This document shows, one piece after another, positions 7,546 through 12,632 of a stretch of DNA of 12,632 nt. The notes under the pieces are model-generated. The model had not been told where the DNA came from and did not search any database. It was given only the letters and a program-made list of their open reading frames with translations. The translations under genes and the position numbers were made by a program. This DNA is from Tannerellaceae bacterium (GTDB taxonomy: Bacteria; Bacteroidota; Bacteroidia; Bacteroidales; Tannerellaceae), in assembly GCA_031279915.1 (NCBI GenBank), contig JAITHO010000120.1, positions 1 to 12,632 of the forward strand. Direction: 5' to 3'. How positions within the stretch are numbered: position 1 is the stretch's first letter; every line of letters begins with the position of its first letter.

Positions 7546-8966
7546 AACCCTCTGCAACATTCCTGCTCATAGCTGCCATCGCCTGCCTCGCTGCATGCAG
7601 CAAGCCGACCGACGTCAAACAGTCTGAGGCTTATCCCGACATCTACCCCGACTACGCCGACGTCACCGTCCCATACAACATCGCCCCGCTGCACTTCTTT
7701 GTCAGAAACAATCCTTCGGCCATCGAGGTCTTGCTGCAAGACGGAGAGAAAAGCGTGCGGATCAAAGGGCGCGATCAGTTTCGCATATCCGTTGATCGCT
7801 GGCGGCAACTGCTCTACGAGGCAAAGGGGCGAAGCATAAGCGTAGAAGTCAAAGCCCGCTTCGATGGCGAATGGATTAGCTACAAAGCCTTCCGATGGCA
7901 GATATCCGAGCAGAAGATCGACCCCTTCATCACCTACCGCCTCATTGAGCCGGGCTACGAAGTTTGGAATCACATCCGGCTATGCGAACGAAACATCACA
8001 AGCTTCAGCGAGCGAATCTTTGCCGACAATAAGCTCGCCGACCGAGCGTGCATGAACTGCCACATCCCAACGAACCAAAACCCGCAACTCTCATTCTTCC
8101 ACATCAGAGGCCCAAAAGGAGGAACCATCCTCAACCGCAACGGCAGCCTACGACGCTTCGACCTACGCATGCCCAAAACCAACCTCACCCCAACTTACGG
8201 AAGCCTGCATCCCGACGGACGATACGGAATCTTCAGCGCCAACGCCGTCATTCCCGCCTTCCACACCCAAACGCAAACAATGCTCGAAGTGTACGACCAA
8301 TCCTCAGAGCTCGCCATCGTCGACTTCGATGAAGCGAAGATCATCCCTCAGCCCATCGCCGGAGCCTCATCCGATCATCAAATCTTCCCTACCTTCCCAA
8401 CCTTCTCGCCCGACGGTAGCCGGATATACTTCTGCGCCGCCGAAGCTCTTCCCCTGCCCGATAGCATACGCTCCATGCGATATCTGCTCTGCGCCATCAG
8501 CTTCGACTCCGCCGCCGGAACCCTCGGCAGCCGCCTCGACACCATCCTCGATCTCCGAGCCGACAGCCTCTCCATCTCCTTCCCACGCATATCGCCCGAC
8601 GGACGATTCCTCCTCTACTGCACCTCGGCATACGGCACCTTCCCCATCTGGCACCGAGAAACCGACCTGCGAATGCTCGACCTCCAAACCGGAGCCGCTC
8701 CCGACATCTCACTCGCCAACAGCACGTACTCCGATACCTGGCACTCATGGTCGTCCGACAGCCGATGGATAGTCTTCGCCTCCAAGCGCGACGACGGACT
8801 CTACGGCAAACCATACTTCTGCCACATCGACGCCAACGGCAATGCCTCCAAGCCCTTCGTCCTCCCGCAACGCAATCCCCGCTTCTATCATCACACCCTC
8901 AAATCATTCAACATCCCCGAGTTCATGCGATCGCGCCTCCTCTTCAGCGCCTCCGATCTGTTCTGA
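7542..8966 (+). CDS. TolB-like (PD40) beta-propeller lipoprotein with a CxxCH motif
   Basis: A 474-residue protein with a type II signal peptide; the lipobox LAAC places the lipidated cysteine at residue 19. Residues ~40-135 form a beta-rich N-terminal domain. Then comes ADRACMNCHIPTNQNP (167-182), with C170, C173 and H174 forming a CxxCH heme-c-type motif. The rest is a WD40-like/TolB propeller, shown by repeats HPDGRYGIFSAN (223-234), FSPDGSRIYFCAA (288-300), ISPDGRFLLYC (350-360) and WSSDSRWIVFASKRDDG (403-419). Similar Bacteroidota proteins are often called TolB-like or cytochrome-associated; the role is unknown. Heme attachment is inferred from the motif only. The ATGA overlap with the DUF6057 gene argues that the two work together at the cell envelope. 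An in-frame upstream extension lies inside the previous gene and is rejected because the lipoprotein signal starts at 7542. Confidence 0.87.
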   Translation: MKPSATFLLIAAIACLAACSKPTDVKQSEAYPDIYPDYADVTVPYNIAPLHFFVRNNPSAIEVLLQDGEKSVRIKGRDQFRISVDRWRQLLYEAKGRSISVEVKARFDGEWISYKAFRWQISEQKIDPFITYRLIEPGYEVWNHIRLCERNITSFSERIFADNKLADRACMNCHIPTNQNPQLSFFHIRGPKGGTILNRNGSLRRFDLRMPKTNLTPTYGSLHPDGRYGIFSANAVIPAFHTQTQTMLEVYDQSSELAIVDFDEAKIIPQPIAGASSDHQIFPTFPTFSPDGSRIYFCAAEALPLPDSIRSMRYLLCAISFDSAAGTLGSRLDTILDLRADSLSISFPRISPDGRFLLYCTSAYGTFPIWHRETDLRMLDLQTGAAPDISLANSTYSDTWHSWSSDSRWIVFASKRDDGLYGKPYFCHIDANGNASKPFVLPQRNPRFYHHTLKSFNIPEFMRSRLLFSASDLF

Positions 8967-8983
8967 TCCATCCCAACAAAAAA

Positions 8984-9014
8984 AAGACCGCCGGATATCG
9001 CATCCAACGGCCTT
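8984..9014 (+). terminator. Imperfect hairpin, probable terminator after the TolB-like gene
   Basis: AAG-A-CCG-CC-GGAT pairs with ATCC-AA-CGG-C-CTT around a 5 nt loop, with one single mismatch and one 2x2 internal loop. It starts 18 bp after the stop codon. The following plus-strand sequence (CCAAAT) lacks a good T-run, so termination may be weak; the A-run before it would favour the minus strand. Confidence 0.42.
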
Positions 9015-9070
9015 CCAAATAGAAAATTAACAATTAAAAATTTAAAAAATTACTTATGAAAAATTCAACA

Positions 9071-9084
9071 TTGCAATATTGCAA
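9071..9084. promoter_or_regulatory. 14 bp perfect palindrome, possible operator
   Basis: TTGCAATATTGCAA is its own reverse complement and is followed by nine A. It lies in the long intergenic region 280 bp before the lipoprotein gene. It could be a dimeric regulator site, but no regulator gene is in the window and chance occurrence is possible. Confidence 0.25.
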
Positions 9085-9363
9085 AAAAAAACAACAATAC
9101 CTTGTCTCTTTTTTCGGGCGTCTCTACGGTTGCGAATATAACGATCGTGATTGCAATTGCCTGCCGCGTATGAATGCTGCCGCCAATGATTTGCATCCTC
9201 ATCTTTTCTCTCTATCTTGCGGACTGAAATTTTTATTGAGATAATTATTGCTTGTATGGAAACGAAATATATTACTGCTGATAAGGTCGACCAAGTATGC
9301 ATCGCTGCTGCATTCCCCACAATATCATTTGCATTATTCGCTAACAGATAAAACGTAGGCTAT

Positions 9364-9882
9364 ATGAAAACCTTCGACGTAATCATTCTCTTCCTCCTCT
9401 TCCTCCTCCTCTTGCCTGCATGTCGCACAAGTCAGCAAGCAAGCTTAGCTCCACAGCCCAGCATGAATAACAGATATAACTCTGCCGGACCGCCGGCTAT
9501 CGTCTACAAAACTTTAGGCAACTATGACGAGAATGTGCCGGTCATCATGAACGACGCACGCACTGCCATCGTATCCTATCCTGATCCCACTGACCTCGGG
9601 CCATACTCTAAACCGACTCCACTTCGGAACGGATACTTACTCGATAACCGCGGCATCAACCAGAATGTGGCCTTCCTTCGCTACACATACGACGAATACC
9701 GCAGCCTGCCGCAGCCGCCAACACTATCGGAGCTCCTGGCGAACATCATCGACAAATATCCTCTGGCCGAACTCATCAGATGCGGATACCGGCATCAGTA
9801 TGCCAAGCTTGTTGATGCAATGAACTTGCTCATAGAATCTAACTTTGCCAACTGCGAACGAATCCAAACACAGCAGCAATAA
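9364..9882 (+). CDS. Conserved hypothetical Bacteroidota lipoprotein
   Basis: A 172-residue protein with a type II signal peptide; a Leu/Phe-rich core ends in the lipobox LPAC with the lipidated cysteine at residue 20. The mature part (about 150 residues) contains PPAIVYKTLGNYDENVPV (~43-60), SYPDPTDLGPYSKP, then NGYLLDNRGINQNVAFLRYTY (~96-116) and ends in a helical region with CGYRHQ. The YKT...YPDPTDL...GYLLDNRGI pattern resembles a small uncharacterised lipoprotein family I remember from Bacteroidota; no function is known and none is proposed. The signal-peptide codons include a 9 bp direct repeat (TTCCTCCTC at 9391-9399 and 9400-9408). It starts the rightward group with GH127 and TRIC genes and is 29 bp before GH127, so a shared transcript is likely. 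Confidence 0.83.
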   Translation: MKTFDVIILFLLFLLLLPACRTSQQASLAPQPSMNNRYNSAGPPAIVYKTLGNYDENVPVIMNDARTAIVSYPDPTDLGPYSKPTPLRNGYLLDNRGINQNVAFLRYTYDEYRSLPQPPTLSELLANIIDKYPLAELIRCGYRHQYAKLVDAMNLLIESNFANCERIQTQQQ

Positions 9883-9911
9883 AACTCACCACAATTAAAT
9901 ATCATTAGCAG

Positions 9912-11912
9912 ATGAAAACAACGCACTTCCTACCGCTATTCCTCGCGGCCCTCATTGCTTGCAACGGAAACGACAGCAAGCAGCAACCGCACGCGCAAGC
10001 TGTTCCTTTTACTCAAGTACAGCTTGCCGACAACTTCTGGGCGCCACGCATCGAAACCAATCGCAGCGTATCCATCCCATCCGCATTTCATCAGTGCGAG
10101 ATCAACGGACGATTCCACAACTTCGCCCTCGCTGCCGGAACAGCAACTGGCGAACAGCTAGGCGACTTTCCTTTTGACGATACTGATCCGTACAAGATAA
10201 TCGAAGGAGCTTCGTACACGCTTGCCGTCAAATGGGATCCGAAGCTCGATGCGTATCTCGACAGCATAATCGCAATCATAGCTGCTGCACAAGAACCCGA
10301 CGGATACCTCACAACATGCGTAACCAACCGCAGCGAACGCCTCAAAAGATGGTGGGGCGACAGCAGATGGGAGAAAATCAATAGCCACGAACTATACAAC
10401 AGCGGACATCTATACGAAGCTGCCGTGGCACACTATCAAGCCACCGGCAAACGAACGCTGCTCGACGTCGCAATACGCAATGCCGATCTCGTTTGCAAAG
10501 TTTTCGGGCCAGAGGAGGATCAAAAGCATGTACCCTCAGGGCATCCCATCATCGAAATGGCTCTCGCCAAGCTATACAACGTAACCGGCAACCAGCTGTA
10601 CCTCCGCCAGGCAAGGTACTTCATTGAAGAAACAGGACGCGGGACAGACGGACATAAGCTCAATGAATACAGCCAAGATCACAAGCCTATACTCCAGCAA
10701 GATGAAATTCTCGGACATGCCGTCAGAGCCGGATACTTATTCTCCGGAGTGGTCGACATGGCTATGCAGGAGAGCGACTCTGCATACCTCGAGGCTGCCA
10801 TCGCACTCTGGAACAATATGGCAAACCAAAAACTCTACGTCACCGGAGGAATAGGATCGCAAGGACAAAACGAAGGCTTCGGAAAGCCGTACGAACTCCC
10901 CAACCATACCGCATACTGCGAAACATGCGCATCCATAGCGAACGTTTACTGGAACCACCGACTTTTCCTCGCAACCGCCGACGCCAGGTACGTTGACCTC
11001 CTGGAGCGAACCCTATACAACGCACTCATTGCAGGAGTATCGCTTAGCGGAGACCTCTTCTTCTACGACAACCCACTTGCATCCAACGGCAATATCACAC
11101 GGCAAGCATGGTTTGGATGCGCATGCTGTCCGGGCAACGTAACCCGATTCATGGCATCAATCCCAGGATACATCTATGCCGTGAAGAACAACGCGCTCTA
11201 CGTTAACCTATACGCCAGCAGCGATGCACATACAGCACTCAACGGCAAAGACCTTCACGTAAGCCAGCAAACCAACTATCCCTGGGACGGCAAAATAAGC
11301 ATCGGCATACAAACCCACTCGCGCCAAGCCATCACCCTCATGCTGCGAATCCCAGGATGGGCAACCAACACTCCACAAGCCGGAAGCGACCTCTATACCT
11401 TCACCCAAAGCAACAACCCAGAGCCGTCTAAAATCACCGTCAAGATCAACGGCCAAGAACAGCCCGTTGCGCAATTAATCAACGGATACCTCCCCATCAC
11501 ACGGCAATGGAGCAAGAACGACAGCATCGAACTCGAGCTCCCGATGGACATCCGTCGCATACAAGCACATCCCAATGTTGAAGCCGATCGCGGACAGCTT
11601 GCCATACAGCGCGGCCCCATCGTATACTGCCTCGAAGCAATCGACCAGCCAGACAATGAAGTATTCAACAAATACATCCCCGCCGATGCGCCCATGACCT
11701 TCCAGTACAATCCAAACCTCCTCAACGGATGCGGCATCATCACCGGCCAAGCACAGATTATCCATCCCAAGGCAGGCACTCCAGCCGGCATCCCCTTCAG
11801 CGCCATACCTTATGCGCTATGGGACAACCGCGGTCAATCGAAAATGACCGTATGGATACCCACAACGCCCGCTCCGCCAACTCCGCCATCGCCACCGATC
11901 TCACAGCAATGA
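9912..11912 (+). CDS. GH127 beta-L-arabinofuranosidase lipoprotein
   Basis: A 666-residue enzyme of the GH127 (formerly DUF1680) family, which releases beta-linked L-arabinofuranose using a zinc-bound cysteine nucleophile. A lipoprotein signal (LIAC, cysteine at 17) anchors it to the envelope. The (alpha/alpha)6 barrel spans about 35-430 and beta-sandwich domains follow. Aligning by eye with the characterised Bifidobacterium enzyme HypBA1 (E322, E338, C340, C417, C418), the equivalents here are E321, E337, C339, C405 and C406, in GQNEGFG, YCETCA and GCACCPGN; the nucleophile would be C405. All key residues are present. The end of the protein is a Pro/Thr/Ser-rich tail (about 650-666) whose codons overlap the TRIC start by ATGA. 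Specificity, such as hydroxyproline-linked arabinosides versus other beta-arabinosides, cannot be decided from sequence. Confidence 0.94.
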   Translation: MKTTHFLPLFLAALIACNGNDSKQQPHAQAVPFTQVQLADNFWAPRIETNRSVSIPSAFHQCEINGRFHNFALAAGTATGEQLGDFPFDDTDPYKIIEGASYTLAVKWDPKLDAYLDSIIAIIAAAQEPDGYLTTCVTNRSERLKRWWGDSRWEKINSHELYNSGHLYEAAVAHYQATGKRTLLDVAIRNADLVCKVFGPEEDQKHVPSGHPIIEMALAKLYNVTGNQLYLRQARYFIEETGRGTDGHKLNEYSQDHKPILQQDEILGHAVRAGYLFSGVVDMAMQESDSAYLEAAIALWNNMANQKLYVTGGIGSQGQNEGFGKPYELPNHTAYCETCASIANVYWNHRLFLATADARYVDLLERTLYNALIAGVSLSGDLFFYDNPLASNGNITRQAWFGCACCPGNVTRFMASIPGYIYAVKNNALYVNLYASSDAHTALNGKDLHVSQQTNYPWDGKISIGIQTHSRQAITLMLRIPGWATNTPQAGSDLYTFTQSNNPEPSKITVKINGQEQPVAQLINGYLPITRQWSKNDSIELELPMDIRRIQAHPNVEADRGQLAIQRGPIVYCLEAIDQPDNEVFNKYIPADAPMTFQYNPNLLNGCGIITGQAQIIHPKAGTPAGIPFSAIPYALWDNRGQSKMTVWIPTTPAPPTPPSPPISQQ

Positions 11913-12520
11913 TAAGCTTCACAACCTGGCTCGACTATCTCGGAACCTTCGCCTTCGCCATTAGCGGAATACGCCTCGCATCAGCCAAACGATTCGACTG
12001 GTTCGGAGCATACGTCGTAGGCATCGTAACAGCCGTAGGAGGCGGAACCATACGCGACATACTCCTCGGCGCCACACCATTCTGGATGGAACAACCCTCA
12101 TACCTCATCGTATCAGGCCTGGCCCTAATATTCGTCATCATACTGCGCAGATACGTCATACGCCTAAACAACACCTTCTTCATCTTCGATGCAATAGGGC
12201 TCGGACTATTCGTCGTAGTCGGCATCGTTAAAACGCTCGACTACGGCTTCCCCATCTGGGTCGCAATCGCAATGGGAACAATAACAGGATCATTCGGAGG
12301 CATCATGCGCGATATACTCATCAACGAAGTGCCACTCATCTTTCGCAAAGAAATATACGCCATCGCCTGCCTCGTCGGAGGATTAATCTACTGGGCATGC
12401 ACCGCCATACCCATACCCCCAGTAATAGCACAAGTAATCACCGCCATATCCATATCCGCAATACGAGTCCTCTCCGTCAAATACAAAATCAGCCTGCCGG
12501 CCCTACGCGGAGAAAACTAA
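11909..12520 (+). CDS. TRIC / UPF0126 family cation channel
   Basis: A 203-residue inner-membrane protein of the prokaryotic TRIC (YicG-like, formerly UPF0126) family, normally about 205 residues. Two homologous halves are visible: the first has GGGTIRDIL at 44-52 and the second FGGIMRDIL at 129-137, each in a hydrophobic three-helix repeat, with a seventh helix near 171-189. Family members form trimeric channels for monovalent cations, chiefly potassium. The start is set at 11909, where ATGA overlaps the GH127 stop; an earlier in-frame ATG at 11729 lies wholly in the GH127 gene and would add a non-membrane extension. Translational coupling to GH127 is likely, but a functional link to arabinoside cleavage is not obvious. 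The coding strand is A/C-rich throughout. Tandem array C starts about 12 bp downstream and no terminator is seen. Confidence 0.92.
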   Translation: MISFTTWLDYLGTFAFAISGIRLASAKRFDWFGAYVVGIVTAVGGGTIRDILLGATPFWMEQPSYLIVSGLALIFVIILRRYVIRLNNTFFIFDAIGLGLFVVVGIVKTLDYGFPIWVAIAMGTITGSFGGIMRDILINEVPLIFRKEIYAIACLVGGLIYWACTAIPIPPVIAQVITAISISAIRVLSVKYKISLPALRGEN

Positions 12521-12531
12521 GCCCGCCCCCC

Positions 12532-12632
12532 ATCGAAGCAAAAACAAAGCTGGGAAAGGCCGTTTTTCGGAGATCGAGGAAAAAGCAAAGCTGGGAAAAG
12601 CTCGTTTTTCGGAGATCGAGGCAAAAACAAAG
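12532..12632. repeat. Tandem array C, 41-42 bp units, cut by window end
   Basis: Full units at 12545-12585 (41 bp) and 12586-12627 (42 bp), with a partial unit before (12532-12544) and the start of another at 12628. Each unit has CAAAGCTGGGAAA, a GGCCGTTTTTC or GCTCGTTTTTC block, GGAGATCGAGG, and an A-rich end. GTTTTT and AAAAAC within a unit can pair. There are no spacers. The array continues past the window. Confidence 0.9.

Larger units (their letters stand above)
8967..9363. other. 397 bp intergenic region
   Basis: It holds a probable terminator (8984-9014), a very A/T-rich stretch (about 9017-9056), a perfect 14 bp palindrome TTGCAATATTGCAA (9071-9084) followed by an A-run, and the upstream region of the next gene. 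A near-match to the -7 box, TA-tca-TTTG with one extra base, sits at 9323-9331. Two short open frames (9056-9244 plus, 9054-9320 minus) have no recognisable features and are not called. Confidence 0.5.

Noticed and set aside
9056..9244. 62-residue plus-strand open frame with an A-rich leader
   Set aside because: The A-rich upstream region is suggestive, but there is no -7 box, domain, signal peptide or recognised family; cysteines look random. A minus-strand frame overlaps it equally well.
11729..11908. N-terminal extension of the TRIC protein
   Set aside because: It lies inside the GH127 gene; the ATG at 11909 gives the normal family length.

Overview
The window looks like chromosomal DNA of a Bacteroidota bacterium, most likely a gut or rumen Bacteroidales. 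Matches to the Bacteroides-type -7 promoter box (TAnnTTTG) precede three genes, start codons lack Shine-Dalgarno sequences and instead follow A-rich leaders, there are several lipoproteins, and the protein families (DUF6057, a TolB-like lipoprotein, secreted GH51 and GH127) are common in this phylum. Genus cannot be fixed from the sequence alone. No rRNA, tRNA, transposase, integrase, phage gene or CRISPR array was seen.

Layout. (1) Positions 1-216 hold a tandem array of 41-42 bp units, followed by a promoter and a rightward group: a secreted TPR-repeat protein (311-2398), a GNAT acetyltransferase of the phosphinothricin/methionine-derivative type (2425-2946) and a DUF3052-like/YdeI protein (2972-3637). 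A strong two-way terminator (3671-3702) separates it from (2) a leftward, secreted GH51 alpha-L-arabinofuranosidase (3727-5286). (3) A 537 bp divergent intergenic region holds the GH51 promoter, a second 41-42 bp tandem array with perfect palindromes (5513-5760) and a -7 box only 5 bp from the next start codon. (4) A rightward pair joined by an ATGA overlap follows: a DUF6057 polytopic membrane protein (5824-7545) and a TolB-like beta-propeller lipoprotein carrying a CxxCH heme-type motif (7542-8966). (5) After a 397 bp gap comes a second rightward group: a conserved but uncharacterised lipoprotein (9364-9882), a GH127 beta-L-arabinofuranosidase lipoprotein (9912-11912) and, overlapping by ATGA, a TRIC/UPF0126 cation channel (11909-12520). 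(6) A third 41-42 bp tandem array begins at about 12532 and runs off the window.

How the genes may work together. GH51 and GH127 attack alpha- and beta-linked L-arabinofuranose respectively, so together they could strip arabinose from plant glycans such as arabinan or hydroxyproline-linked arabinosides. No SusC/SusD pair, regulator or arabinose catabolic gene is present, so this is not a classical polysaccharide utilisation locus. The DUF6057/TolB-like pair looks like a membrane plus lipoprotein module of unknown function.

The least explained structure is the set of three tandem arrays. Their units differ in sequence but all have a period of 41-42 bp, about four DNA helical turns, and share a loose GG/A-rich/CTG skeleton. 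They lie in intergenic DNA around the gene groups. A second unusual signal is a drift of the coding strand from keto-rich (G/T) near promoters to amino-rich (A/C) toward the ends of the gene groups.
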